A stretch of 64,000 bases of DNA from Thelonectria olida (lineage: Eukaryota; Ascomycota; Sordariomycetes; Hypocreales; Nectriaceae): positions 31,561 through 95,560 of the forward strand of contig JAGPYM010000075.1 of the NCBI GenBank assembly GCA_020736575.1, written 5' to 3'. Position 1 is the first letter of the stretch, and each line of letters starts with the position of its first letter. This document shows, piece after piece, positions 1 through 12,375 of the stretch. The translations under genes were made by a program, and so were the position numbers. The notes beneath the pieces are model-generated. The model had not been told where the DNA came from, made no database searches, and saw only the letters and a list, made by a program, of their open reading frames with translations.

Positions 1-409
1 CTAATAAATTGCTTATTATTATTATTAAGTTTTTTTTTCCCCTTTTAAAAAGTTATATAAAGTTTTTAACTTTTTATTTAAAAAATTTATAAAAGTATTA
101 ATATATATTAAGTCTTTTAATTAAAATCTTATAACTTAAAATAATTAACTTAATATTTTAATTAATATTTAATAGTATATTTATATTAAGTAATATAAAA
201 ATACTTAGGAGTTATAACTCTTTTAAATACCTATTATAATCTTTTATTAGCTTAATATATTTAAAGAAATTTATATATTTTAATATATAATAAGTAATTA
301 TATAATTTCTATTATTTAATTAGCTTATATTATATTTAATTAATAGAAAGTTAAATATTTTAGCTATTATATATTATATTATTAATTAAATTATATAAAC
401 TATAAATAA

Positions 410-660
410 ATAGAAAGATACTTTTATATTAAAAGCTTAAAATAAAGTTTTTTAAATAAGGTTTACTTAATAGGAACTTTTATTTTAAAACTAATTATAA
501 GCTCTATTAAAAAGCTTATTATAATAAATATTAAGTTTAAATTTAATTTCTAACTTTTATTATATATTTAAATTATTAGCTTTTTTAATAGTAATAATTT
601 AAAATAGTAATAATTAAAAGCTTATATATTATAAAATAAAATATATAAAACTTTTTAATA
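410..660 (-). repeat. Copy of a dispersed ~200 bp degenerate segment
   Basis: The reverse complement of this stretch resembles 58920-59130: both run through an 'aataatttaaatatataataaaagtta' type stretch, then a 'taataagctttttaatag' motif, then 'taaaccttatttaaaa'. Related forms lie at 890-1095 and 13900-14125. Differences are mostly A/T-to-G/C transitions, as expected of independently RIP-mutated copies. Confidence 0.6.
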
Positions 661-889
661 TTTTTAATAATTATAAAACTTTTATAAGTATTTTATAAAG
701 TTATTTAAAAATTATTTTAACTTTTTTAAACTTTTAACTTTTAATTAAAAGATTTAAAATATAATAATATAATTATAACCTTTTAAATATAAAATTTAAA
801 ACTTTATATAACTTTTTTAAAAAAAAGTAAAATAAATTTAATAATAATAATAAAAATTTTATTAAAAGGGTTTAATTATATAATTTTAA

Positions 890-1095
890 GCTATAAGTTT
901 AAAAGTTATAATTATTTATAAAAAGGTTAAAATTTTAAATATATATTACAAGTTAATATAAGTTAAACCTTAGCTTTTTATTAATTATAATAAGCTTATA
1001 AATAATATTTATAATTAATTTTAAAATAACAATTTCTATTAAATAAACTTTATTTAAAAAATATTATTTTATACTTTTAATATAAAAATACTATT
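890..1095 (+). repeat. Copy of a dispersed ~200 bp degenerate segment
   Basis: Same order of sub-motifs as 58920-59130 and 13900-14125, including 'taaactttatttaaaaaata' followed by an 'acttttaatataaaa' stretch. Matched by eye only. Confidence 0.55.
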
Positions 1096-1737
1096 TTATT
1101 TCACTTCTTTTTATATAATTAATTAATTATATAAAATATAAAATTTAATATAATTAACTTTTTACTAATTAAATAAATTATAATTTAAAACTATAATAAT
1201 TAAACAGTTAAATCCTATAAATTAAAATATATAAATTTTTTTAAATATATTTAATTAATAAAAACTTTTTATAAATAATTTAAAAAGTTAGAACTTTTTA
1301 ATAGTTTTAAAATTTTTAATATAAATATACTAATAAAACTTATTTAAAAGATTAATATAAATGTTTTATAATATAAAATCCTACTTATAAAACTTAATAT
1401 AAATTAACCTAATTACTAGTTTATTAAAAAGAAATTTAATATTTTTAAATTTCTTTTTAATTAAATAAAATATATTAAACTTTATTTAAATAGTTAATAG
1501 TTTTTTAAAAGAATAAAAGTATAATTTTTAACTATTCTTTTAAACGCTATTATATATAATAGTAATAATTTAAATACTTATTTAAAAAAAAAGAAAAATT
1601 TATAAATATAAAGTAAATTAAATAAATATAAAAGTTAAAAAAGTAAAGGGCTAAAAAGGTTAAATATAAAAAAAAAGTTTAAAAGAAAGTAAAATACATT
1701 TAAAAGTATTTATATTAATAAAATTATAATAAAGTAA

Positions 1738-2175
1738 TTCCCAGCTTGGGGTATAATAGTATATCTGTAGTTATAATTAAGCTAAACCTTTTAAATTAGA
1801 AACTTAAATTAGAAATAAAAAAAACTATAGTTAGTTTAATTCTAGCAGCTAGTAGCCAGTTAAGTGCAAGCAAATTTTATAATACTTTTAGGCTATATAT
1901 AAAAGGGCTTTCTAATTAGCCTGCACTATATTAATATATAAATAATTAAATATAATTAATAGATTTCCTACTATTAAAAGAGCTAAAAGCTAGTTTTAAA
2001 TGCTAAGGTATATTATATTAGCTATTAGTTAGTTAATTTTATAGTTATATATTATAGCTAATTGCTTATAGGGGCGTTTAGTTTTATATCCACTTAAAAG
2101 CTAAAAGTTTTTCCCTTATAAATAATATAAAATAGGGCTAGCTATAGAAAATATAAAATAGGGCTAGTTATAGAA
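1738..2175 (+). repeat. Degenerate repeat, inverted partner of 58476-58905
   Basis: Starts near 'ggtataatagtatat' and continues through 'gttataattaagctaaacct', 'agtatataaataattaa'-type text and 'gagctaaaagctagt', ending near 'aaaatagggctagctatag'. The reverse complement of 58476-58905 has the same landmarks in the same order over about 430 bp. The unit therefore lies near both ends of the window in opposite orientation. It is probably a terminal or internal part of one transposon family. Confidence 0.75.
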
Positions 2176-2520
2176 AATATAAAATATTACAAGTAATAAT
2201 AAAATAAATAAATAGTAAAATATATTAAAAAGTTTATATAATAATAAAAATTACTAATTATAAAACTTTATTATTATTATAAATTTTTAAATATATAATT
2301 ATAAGTAATATTTATTTTCTTATTAAAATAAATAGTTAAAAAAAGTTTAAATAATAGCTTCTTTTTTTAACTTTTTTATATTAACCCTAAAAATAATTAT
2401 ATTAAATAAGTAAGGTTTTATTTATATTTTATAATCCCTCTTAACAAGTACTATAAACCCTCTTTTATAATTAAGTTAATTAGCTTTAAAGTCTAATTCT
2501 ATTTATTATAGCAGTCAATC

Positions 2521-4351
2521 TTCTAGGCTAGCACTATATGGGTCAGCTGCCATGCCCTCTCTATTAAAGCTGACTGCGGACAGCGCTCCGGTCCAGCGTT
2601 GCCATGCCTCCTCGACATATGGGCATTCTCAACTATGAGCAATTCCCATCCCGCGATAGGGATGTTGCGCACCTCAGTGGCCGCCACTAATGAAGGTGTC
2701 AAATGGGGCAGAGTCTGCCAAGCCGACGCTCAGACCAAAAAGGCTCTCTTGCAGTCCCGGGTCATACAAGCCACCGGCCGAAATCAGACTCGGGCAGATT
2801 TCTAACAGTTGTGGCTGATTATACTCCGTACAGTATGGACTTTTCGAGTGTACGGTATACCGCTGCAATAGTAGCCCAACAACAGTGCTCGCGGGTGAAT
2901 GGTGTTATGGATCACCTAATCAACTACGTCTGTTTGCAGGCAGAAAGCTCGTTGCCTCGATTTGAGAAAAGGCTGTGAGCATCAACTGGCTCTCATCGTT
3001 ACTACATGAAATATCTTACTGGAAGACAGACACAAACAAGACAGTATTTGGAACAATGGGCGGGGAAGTTACTGACCCAGGGTGCGAAACTAGCGCCCAA
3101 GCACTCGGGACTAAAAAGCGGCACATTTTGGGGGTTTCGCTTGCCGACCCGCCTTGCTCCGGCGTGGTGACACTTGGATGGGTCGCGGCATTTCGATGAC
3201 AGGAGCTGTGGATCGGCACCTCAAGTACAAAAAGCAATATTCTTGGTTACACAAGTGGTATTGCGAGGGTGGTGGTGCCTGCAAGGTCATCTGTGGTTAA
3301 CCAGGGACCAATGTAACATCGCGATCATCAAAAGCTCTGCCCGCTTCACTCAATTACCAAATTAGATGCCAGCGAGCCGGTGCTAATCCTGCCCCTTTCG
3401 AGTTTCTTTGGACGGTGAAAGACCAAGCTACTTCCGATCTTTTCTAGTGCCAGAGATACGAGGCTTCCAAGACTGGCAACACCGTGGATCGCTGGACTAT
3501 GCTGAAAATAACTTGGTCAGCCGTCCACGGGCGTTGAGTGGCGGGAAGAATTACCCCCGACTTGCTAGAGAGGGTTCGATTACAGGCGAGGGGAGAGTAT
3601 CCGGCAATGTGATAGCGTCGGTCTTAATAACATAGCTCAGATACCATTTCGCCCGCTTCTGCTTCGGGCAAGCTCCTTAGCTCTGCGGCAAAGTGAGATG
3701 CCAACCTATTAATGGGGCCCCTCCCCCAGGTCGTAAGTTGCCTGTTTCTTCTCTGCCCGGCAAAAGGAACCCTCAAGAACTGCCCAGTCGAGCCGCAGGA
3801 GATCCGCTGCTGTGGCGTCAGTCAGTATTCACCGTCACCCTGACGACATGCGCGCCAAGCTACCCGACTGAGTGTTGACATCGCCAGTTGCCCCGGATGA
3901 AGTGTTCACCACGCTCCGAGCGGCTATTGCAGCCGGGTTTGACGTCTCCATATCAGCTTCAATGGAACTTTTCCGAAGACCTGGGCCCTTGTTGGGTTTC
4001 AGCTTATTCAATCAATTTAGGTGAGGAAGTATCACGTTTCCCCCCTGTATTATGATGCCCGGGTTCTCTTTCTGTTCGAGATTTCTTCGCTCATTCATCT
4101 CACCTTTGCTCGCCATCTCGCTGTTCGTGGTCCATATGACGGATCTGAATATAGCGTCTTGAAGGTGAAGTGCAGGGGCCGAATCAGAGGGATGGGTAAC
4201 ATGGCTCAACTTCCTCAATCTCACCCAATAACGGAATATCTCGCCCCATCTTTCTCCATTTCCATTGATTTGATTCTGTCTCCTCTCATTCCCCACTGAT
4301 CTAAGAGAAGCGTTTAATACTAGTCGGGTAAAGCTAATAAGCCTCCCAGCA
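2521..4351. other. Intergenic, no supportable gene
   Basis: Mixed-composition DNA with only short overlapping frames of up to about 95 codons on both strands. None carries a recognisable motif or a convincing splice pattern. The last part is presumably the promoter of the regulator starting at 4352. Confidence 0.5.
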
Positions 4352-6607
4352 ATGCAACCTGCAGGACTTGATCCTTTCCCGGTTTTATCCTCTCTGCCTC
4401 CACCTTTGGCTCATCAGCCCTCTCAACCTCCCAACCTACCTTGGCCACTTCCCGCAGCCAAAGCCAAGTCTCGGGAAGCTATTCATTCTCAAGACACCGA
4501 AGACACCCCCAAATGCAGGCCACTCCCAAAGTCCCTCATTAGCCCTTTCACCGACGTGCAGGATCTATTGGTCCCGCGCACCGCCCCGCTCTATGTTCGC
4601 CCTGAAAACGGCCAAGTAAATGGGTACATCAAGTTCAATTGGCCATCAACGAGACCATCAAGGAGGCCTTCCATGGGCTCCAGTGTGGTCGTGGAGAAGG
4701 TAGTGTACGACTCGACACGGATGTCAACGGTCAGTACTTCCCGTGTCGTAAACCTCGCCGGACAAGCATCTACTCCGGCGAAAGTAAAGGGAGTGACAGC
4801 GCCCCTGGGGGATATTGCCTCGGTCCCATCCATGTGTTCATCTCCCCAAGAATCGTCAATGCGACTCGTAACGACTGGCGAACCACAGGTGTCGCCGCCA
4901 CACTTTGGATTTCAGGCTAATATGGATCGGATGGATATGCAGCTATCGCAGTTCTGTATGTCGATATCCTTGACTTCTCTTCTTAAGCTAATCCGCCTCC
5001 TTGGCTTGGCATATATGCCCGCTATTCCCCTATTGGTATCATGGTCTGACGCTTTCTGGCAATAGATGTCAACAATTGGTGCCCCGGAAGGAGCATTCTT
5101 AGCAGCACAAACTCTTGGCTGAAGGACTTCGCTCAGATGGATGAGAATGAAGGTATACGATGTGCAATTCAGAGTCTGGCAGGGGTGTATATTTATGACT
5201 ACCTCCCGGACGAACGTATTCGCCAGCGAACCAACGAGCGACATGTTCTAGCAGACGCACACTTCAGCAAGCTCCTTACTACTCTTAAGAGCACGGAAGC
5301 TAAGAAGAGGAGCGAAGCCGTTACCATGGCGATCATTCTTTCCATCCAAGACGTGAGTTAGACATTGCCCTAATAACTCCTAGAAACCGCTATAACCCGT
5401 TGTCCTAGGTTGTGCTCACCGAACGCCATCTCAAGAAGCCACATAGCCCTCGGTGGCTAGAGGGCTTTAAGAAAGGGGAGCACTTCCTTGATCTAACAGA
5501 CCCTGGGCATCTATCCTGGCACGCCAATAGCACCCCGTTGACAAGTCTCCATATCTCGCAGTCGATTATAGTTGGCCGAGCCCTCATTCTTACTCAGACA
5601 ATGATGCAGCCCCCTTCGCCTGCCGCGCTCGACCCTACGCAGGAAGCATCCAGATTTAGTTGGCTTTTATGCGGCACCGGAAAGGATCTGTATGAAATCC
5701 ATGGAGGGTGCGGTTTCTCCAGGAAGCTGCTATATACCATCAGTCAGATCACCTACTGCACGGCGCGACTACAGCAGGAATCCGATAGTATGATTGTGCC
5801 CATTACGGCGGGTTACCTCTATCGCGAACTTTTGGAGATGCGGCAATGGAGCAGCGAGTTTATACCATGGGATGTAGCCCACGAGTGCCCACAAACGATT
5901 GTACAAGTGCGAAAGAAGCCAAATGACTATATCATTAGCACCGATGAGGATATGACAGATGTAACGGCTGAGGCGTGGAGGTTTGCGGTGATCATATATC
6001 TACAATGTCGGCTCCTAAGGTATGGTGATGAACGGAGCGGATAGAGTGCTTCTCCGGGTCGCTCTCTCTTTAGGGGGCGTTGCTGCAGTAGACGACGTGC
6101 TGACTGGAATTTTAGGTTACCTCGCAATCATCCACACGTTCTTGCAAACCTGACTGACTTGGCTAAGTGCATCCGCATCATGCCAACGTCAGGCCCGCGC
6201 TTTACCGCTCAAGCGCCTCTCCTCCCAGTTTTCTTTCTAGGCATGCTCGCTACCCAGCCTGATCACAAGCAAGCGTCACGAGCATGGTTCGAACAGGTTG
6301 TGCGGACGCCAGTGCGAAGTGTAGGTTTCCTTTCTCAAAGGCTCCGATTCAAGCGGTTAAGTCAGGTCCTGCCACCTAGGACTCTGCCCTATCGGTTACT
6401 CTACCTAGTGAGTGCTAATGATTCTCCCAGAGCGTGCCGCCACTGTACCGGGTTTTACAGCGCATTTGGGCCTGGATAGACGCTGAGATTGAAATTCCCT
6501 CCATGCCCACCCAGTTGCCCAAGACCATCGGCAGAAGGCTTCCTTGGTGGGAATATCTCATCGCAAAAATCCACGAGAAAGAAGAAGAGACACTATGTCT
6601 CACATGA
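4352..6607 (+). CDS. Fungal_trans_2-type transcriptional regulator without an evident zinc cluster
   Basis: Predicted five-exon gene of 627 aa: exons 4352-4955, 5066-5352, 5409-6019, 6116-6320 and 6431-6607. All introns are GT-AG and the reading frame is kept throughout. After the first junction the protein reads FYVNNWCPGRSIL, then AIQSLAGVYIYDYLP, a pattern typical of the fungal-specific regulatory domain PF11951 that forms the C-terminal body of many Zn2Cys6 factors. The first ~200 residues are Pro/Ser-rich and show no CxxC cluster, so DNA binding is not demonstrated. The cluster may be lost, may lie in an unrecognised upstream exon, or may never have existed in this subgroup. Likely a nuclear regulator; target genes are unknown. 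The start is the first ATG of the open frame and is the least certain part. Confidence 0.75.
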
Positions 6608-7689
6608 TCCTGAGCTTTCAGCATCCAAGTTTGCCCTGCTAACAAGTCACGTACCTAGTCTTTGTCGCGCCAGAGTCTCACTTTGCGCGATAGGGAGATA
6701 ATAAAACTCTCTCGATTCTTGTGTGGCCCTCGTCAAAAACCCCGGTGTAGGAACGGCGAGTCAGGCAAACAACCGTTTCAAAGGGGGGTTGTGAATTATA
6801 ATACCTTGTCGCCATTTCTATGCTTGGATTGTTTATTAATACAAACATTTTTATTAGCTCTGGTAATAGTCAAGACGTCTTAGTGAGCCTGGACCTTGTT
6901 CGGGTTGGTATTGATCTGTTCGGCTTAGCTGAAAAGCATATTGGTTTGTCAAGGCAGAGTGTGAATTGCGGATAGAAAGAGGGTAGAGATGGCTCGTTTG
7001 AAATATTCCATAGTAGCCTATGGGTTGAAGCAGGTCAAGCACTTACATCAATGAGAAATCCGGAGTAGATGCTCAGCCAAAGTCAGCTTGGGTGGCTGGT
7101 AATGAAGATCTGAAGTGTTGAATATTGCTTAGAGCTGCTAATCCTGTCATTTCTCAAGACGTCAATGAAGGAACTGGCTGTGTGACAAAGCCTAACGTCC
7201 CTAGACCTTGTCATCCATAACCACGCCACCTCCTCGAGAGAAACCCCCTTCATTTTAGGGTAGATAAGCCATATAATGAGGGTTTTAACACTAAGAAGAA
7301 CGGTGTAAACGAGACGATACTTCTATTTGAGGTCATCCAAGCCGATTGGGTTGACAAACTGGTTAAAGCTAGTACTACCCTTATGTATAAGCTGCACGAT
7401 GGTAGTACCTTTAGTGCGATAGATAAATACCAAGACCTTAGAATGTAGAGATACTGGAGAGGCATTATTAGGTTGTGGAAGGCATAGTAGATAGAGACGA
7501 GAGCCACAACGGCAATAGTAGCAGAGCTGTTCGTATCATCTGATGCACAGACGGCAGACGCTCCAGTCCAGAACGAGAAGATGGCGCACATGGAGCCGAA
7601 ACCATTAGCGCAAAGGCCTTAGGAATGTCCCTCGGAAACGTAACGCGAAGGCCCGACAGAACCAAGAAAGTCAGGAATTTCTCATAATA
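6608..7689. other. Intergenic, no supportable gene
   Basis: Short frames on both strands without motifs. A minus-strand hydrophobic frame at 7250-7591 has no supporting signal. The last part abuts the dead TRK transporter and may hold its unrecognisable 5' portion. Confidence 0.4.
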
Positions 7690-9210
7690 CAGCCTCGGCA
7701 TCTGGTAAACCCACGAGTCGCGGCTTCATCGCCAGCTTCACAGCTGCCATTTACGAAGGGAAGATCTGGATCCCTACTCCAGACTATGTCGCGTCGGAAC
7801 CCGCGCTCAGCATCAGCTATCTCGACAGCCTTTTCCTGGCCGTGTCCGCCATGACCGAGGCAGGATTGAACACGGTGGACCTCAGCCAGATGACCACCTG
7901 GTAGCAGCTCCTTTTGTTCCTGCTCATTCTGCTCGGCAGCTCGATATGGATTTCCATCTAAACAATCGCTGCCCGCCTGCACGTGTTTGAGAAGCGCTTT
8001 GAGGCCTCCGTCCGAACCAAGCGCGAGAGGGTGAGGGAGCGAAGGGCGCGCGGCACCGGTAGTGCCACCGGCGTGCCTCATCCAGGCGGCAGCGATAGCG
8101 CCACTGCTACGACTTCTTCGAAGGCACAGGAGCTTGAGAACCGTCCCACGAGGAGGATCGGCGCCTTGAGGACTCCAGAGGCGGACTACGGGAAGAAAAC
8201 GAGAAAGAGCTGGCACATGCACAATTTCCTGACTAGCAACACGGTGGGCCGCAATGCCCAGTTCCACGACCTCTCGACTCAGGAGCGCGAGCACCTTGGC
8301 GAGTGTGAGTACCGCGCACTAAGGATCCTCGCTCTCATTGTGCCGCTGTGCTTCTTTCTGTGGCAATTCCGAGGATGCATCGCTTTAGGGGCTTGGATGG
8401 CGAGCAGCCAGCCTGAAACCGCCCGGCAAAACGGGATCGAGCCATGGTAGTTAGGCATGTTCAACGGAGTGTCAGCGTTTAACAACTCGGGCATGTCACT
8501 TCTGGATGCAAACATGATGCCCTTTTAGATTGCCTACTTTGTTATCATCACGATGGGTCTCATGATTCTGGCCGGAAATACAGCATATCCCATCTTTCTT
8601 CGGCTGATCAAGTTGCTTGATGCTGAAGTTGCTCAGGGCAGTCACTAAGGATGAGACGTTCTGCAACCTAATGGTGACACTTGAGTTCATTCTCACGTCC
8701 CCGCGACGATTGTACATCAACCTCTTTCCTTCGCGTCCGACGTATTGGCTACTCTTCATGCTCATCTGTCTGAACTCGGTCGATTGGGTTGCATTTGAGC
8801 TCTTGAACCTCGGAAACTCCGCTACTGAATCTATTCCTTAGGGGTTTCGCGCACTCGACAGGATATTTTAAGCGCTCGGTAAGCCTCTCTTTGCCTTCTA
8901 GTCTGCTTGAAGTTGGCTAAATCCATCCTCAGCCGTGCGCTCTGGTGGCTTCGATGTCGTGCCTATCTCGTCTGTCTACGTCGGCATCTCCGTCGGCTTG
9001 CCCACCCAGGCCTACAGCTTCAGCGGCTCCTGGCACCCGTCCAGCAAGCTCGTCCTGTGTTTGGTCAAGCTGCGTGGTCGTCATCGGGACCTACCTGTCG
9101 CCCTTGACTGCGCCGTTAGACTGTCTGCCGAGTAACTGTATCGCGATGAGGAAGAGGATTATCGCATCCATAGGAGCATGACGCGCCACAGGATGAGCAT
9201 ATCTTGATTA
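7690..9210 (+). pseudogene. Decayed TRK/TrkH-type potassium transporter
   Basis: Translation resembles the second half of fungal plasma-membrane K+ transporters. Landmarks are TEAGLNTVDLSQMTTW, then FNGVSAFNNSGMSLLDAN, MGLMILAGNTAYPIFLRL, SPRRLYINLFPSRPTYWL and, after an intron, VRSGGFDVVPISS. In-frame stops sit at 7902, 7959, 8448, 8526, 8839, 8869 and 9133. A +1 frame change lies near 8605. A conserved intron (8879-8932, GT-AG) is still readable. Several stops replace expected Gln or Trp codons (CAG or CAA to TAG or TAA, TGG to TAG), which fits C:G-to-T:A mutation. The N-terminal half of a normal TRK protein is not found upstream. It cannot encode a working transporter. Confidence 0.85.
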
Positions 9211-11117
9211 TCTCAGCGGTTGCTTAGTTACAATATTGTCTATGCTGTCAAGTGCGGAGTTCCAGCTCCCTACATGTTATTTCTCTAGGCGAGGAGACCT
9301 AAGGGCGAGGGGTCTAGGGATGCTGTGCTTCTTGAAGCCTTGTGGTGGGGATTGTACAGTGCTTTGAATCATTCTTCAGGTTGCCACAAATACCTAGGAC
9401 ATTGTCTCGCCTACTTAGGTACGTGAAGTTTATATCTCTCAGGCCGTCCCATTGCGAACCAGTGGATTGTGCTGGCAGTAATCTATTCGTATTTCCGTCA
9501 TCTCATTTCGTAAACTCAAGCAAAGCTATAACTGTGTTAACTATCAAAAGACGCCGCGTAGCCAATGTGGAAATCGTCTAATTCTTCTCAGCCATCCTCG
9601 GATTAATGGTGCTTCTCAATTCTCCGTCCACGGCATCAAGAAATCCCAGATGCTGTGCCGACGACGACGACGAATCAACTCCAAAACAGACTGGCAAGAC
9701 GACGTCGAAATGGCTGTAATGGTCAGCCGTCAAGACTTCATTATTCCGGAGTAGTGCCGCCAACAACCCGTCAATCATCGAGCTCACTAATGTCGCAGCA
9801 TTTTGCAGATGCAAATGATGATCTTTTGTGGACAACGGGTCTGTTCTGAGTTCCTAGGCTGCATTGTTGCTGGGTAAAACTTATCAGCCTGCTAGCACGT
9901 TCGGTTAACACGAGTGTAAATCTGAAGCTTGTTTAGCATGGCGATAGTGTGGAGTGTCGACCGCTTCCTGTGAATAAGTTAGAGCGCTTCATCTCCCTGG
10001 CCTTAGCAAACGTAACTTAGTAGACGCCTCCCAGACGGTGCAAGTGGCGTGCCGGCATTCAACGGCCGAAGGATTCGATCCCGCGTGATTCCCTCCAATC
10101 ATGATTTTCAATCTTGAGTTTCACCTGGTCGATGTCCCAGAGCACCTTGAACTGCCGGCTCCGTTTAAAGCTTTATGTAATAGGGACCAACCATCAACGC
10201 AATTTCAAGTACCTCACAGCACCATCACACATTCCAAGACTCACAATTTGAAGTCGGCGCCTCCAGAAGAGGATACGACTTTGGTGAAGATGAGGGAGCA
10301 GGAAAACCGCTCGCGGGAAGGGTTCAATCCAAGTACCCTGCTCCACAAAGTTCAGTAGGCTCAGCAGTGGTGGCGCCAAATCGAGAACACGTCAACCATC
10401 ATAGGTTGAGCGCAGAGGCCGGGTCTGACCCCAGTCTCACTATTAAGTACCGGGTCGGGTCTGGGTCAACCCCCTTGACCTGACCTCACCACCCATTTTA
10501 GGCCCTGCTTAACTTTCCAACATTCTCTCCTCACCGCTCTCCCTAACCAACCCCACCAATCACAACTCCCGCAATCCCCTACGCTCGTGCTAAGTCACAG
10601 TCCCAACGGTGACAACGCCAAACGTTGCGGGCGGCGGCAGCTCTGCTGCATGTCAGCGGCGGCGTCGGCGTCCTCCTTTGTGCAGCAATTGTTGCACTAG
10701 GAGGTCAGCTCAGCTCGGGATTTGCCGACGGGTGCGTCTGAATGGTGGGCGACTCCCTCCATGGGGATGGGGTTTCGGGGTTTTGTTCAATGCCAAGCGC
10801 GCAGCGATGACTCCGCTTTGGCTTTGGCTTTGGCTTGCTTTGGTCAAGGTGAACGTTACGTGAGGCGGGAGCTTTCGGAATATGAAAGGGGGATGGCATC
10901 GGAGGGAGGGCGTTCAGCTGTCAGCTTGGCAGTGTGTCGTTTGTATATCGACGTTGTGGAGAGGGAAACTATAGGTTGAGAGGTTTTCGTGGGCTTTTGT
11001 TGCGCTGGGCTCAGGTGTAGCTGGGTGGGTGGGTGAGTGAGTCAGATGGATAGATGGATGGTGGTATGGCGGTGTTGGAGAAGCTGGATGATTGCTGTCA
11101 TTGAGCGGCTGGAGATG
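9211..11117. other. Intergenic, no supportable gene
   Basis: Scattered short frames only. The part from about 10400 onward is richer in G+C and in pyrimidine/purine tracts and leads into the promoter of the gene at 11212. Confidence 0.45.
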
Positions 11118-11125
11118 TATTTAAG
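11118..11125 (+). promoter_or_regulatory. TATA-like element
   Basis: TATTTAAG about 87 bp upstream of the ATG at 11212, a plausible distance for a fungal core promoter. Position only; no other support. Confidence 0.35.
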
Positions 11126-11211
11126 TCTCTGCTTTGCCCAAGTGGAAGAGGCCAGACACAGCAGCTCCATCACCTCACTTCCTAAGAACTGCAAAAGGGA
11201 CCTCTTTAAAC

Positions 11212-12375
11212 ATGCATTTTAGCAGACTCGCAATTGCCCTCGCGGCACTCAATTCATTCGCCTTCGGCGAAAACGGTTACTATGCAGGATACACCAACAC
11301 GGCGCTCATCCCCTTCGACTATAACTCTCTTAACGCCGCGACCCCTTTCTCCGACAAAATAAAAGTCACCATCAAGATTGCCGACTCTGCAACGACCTTT
11401 CAGGAATTCCACCCTTCAATCGACACGGGCACCTGCGGCTTCATGTTCTCCGCCATCGAATACCCTCTCTGGACCCGCGCCCTGGCCGACGCAAATCCAT
11501 CTGGTTGGGAGTTTTTGTCAAGCAGCAAGCTCCTGTATTCTGGGCACTGGATACCCACGGATATGATCCTCACCACTGCGGCGGGCGTGGAAGTGAAGGT
11601 CTCCATCCCCGTGCTGGCGGTTGAGAAGAAAACGGTTTGCAAGCACTGGGTGGATTCGTATGGAGCAGACTGCCCAACGGTCGTTGGGCAGGATCCACCT
11701 GAGGAAACAGATTGGCCAACGGGCGTCCGTTTGATGGGGGTGGGTTTTGGGAGGCAGGCGGATGGCCAGCCGCAAGGGGATCCAGATAAGAATGCTTTCC
11801 TGAATGTGAGGAAGATTGGGACGGTCGATACACCCACCGGCAGTACGACCTATCGAAATGGTTACATAATCAGCAAGCAGGGCATTACCTTGGGCTTGAC
11901 AGAGGAGAATACGTTGGGGATGAAATTCCTGGATTTGGGCGACGGAGCAACGGCAGATCCAAGGGATTGGGCCACGCTGCCGGCTTGCCTTGCCGTTGGT
12001 TCACGCCCTTGTGTCCCTGGTACGACACTCATCGACACGGGGATTTCACATTCGTTCATGACTCTCCCAACCAGTTTCATACTGAATCGACACGATGAAA
12101 TAAACCCCAGTACGGGCAAGGCATCCCCAGCCTTGGATGATGATTCTTTTGTCCATGTCAAGTTTGGGAGAAGTGGTGTGTATCAGGCGGAGCTTGACTT
12201 TTATGCTGGGAGTACTTCGGGCATTGCTATTGGTCCGGTGCCAGACAATGTGTTTGCAGTGAGGAGGAATGATCGAACACCATATTTTAATACTGGAAGG
12301 CATTTCTTGAGGAGGTGGAAGGTCGCTTTCGATGCTGAAAAAGGGAGATTCGGGTTTCGCACGGTATGGAGCTGA
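11212..12375 (+). CDS. Secreted aspartic-protease-like protein
   Basis: Single-exon gene, 387 aa. Residues 1-19 form a secretion signal (basic start, ALAALNSFAFG core). Two D-T-G triads are visible: SIDTGTCGFMF at about residue 71 and LIDTGISHSFM at about residue 275. This is the spacing and order of the two catalytic aspartates of pepsin-like (A1) peptidases, which average 350-420 aa. The residues around the triads differ from the usual DTGSS(D/N)LW and DTGTT forms, so it may be a divergent or non-catalytic member. The ATG at 11212 is chosen because it opens the signal peptide; the frame stays open upstream to 11134 but adds only an unlikely hydrophilic leader. Expected in the secretory pathway, outside the cell or at the wall. 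Confidence 0.7.
   Translation: MHFSRLAIALAALNSFAFGENGYYAGYTNTALIPFDYNSLNAATPFSDKIKVTIKIADSATTFQEFHPSIDTGTCGFMFSAIEYPLWTRALADANPSGWEFLSSSKLLYSGHWIPTDMILTTAAGVEVKVSIPVLAVEKKTVCKHWVDSYGADCPTVVGQDPPEETDWPTGVRLMGVGFGRQADGQPQGDPDKNAFLNVRKIGTVDTPTGSTTYRNGYIISKQGITLGLTEENTLGMKFLDLGDGATADPRDWATLPACLAVGSRPCVPGTTLIDTGISHSFMTLPTSFILNRHDEINPSTGKASPALDDDSFVHVKFGRSGVYQAELDFYAGSTSGIAIGPVPDNVFAVRRNDRTPYFNTGRHFLRRWKVAFDAEKGRFGFRTVWS

Larger units (their letters stand above)
1..2520. repeat. AT-rich RIP-like degraded repeat block (left)
   Basis: Almost pure A/T sequence, dominated by TpA steps, with no meaningful reading frame. It changes to ordinary mixed composition at about 2500-2530. It contains segments that recur in the other AT blocks (for example 410-660, 890-1095 and 1738-2175), so it is decayed repetitive DNA rather than a unique spacer. 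In Pezizomycotina this composition is what repeat-induced point mutation leaves of transposons. The original element type cannot be read. Confidence 0.85.

Noticed and set aside
2599..4300. Several overlapping short frames on both strands
   Set aside because: No motif, no consistent splicing and frames open on both strands at once.
10609..10979. Arg/Trp-rich plus-strand frames
   Set aside because: Composition reflects G+C-rich low-complexity DNA (TGGCTTTGGCTTTGG type), not a protein family.
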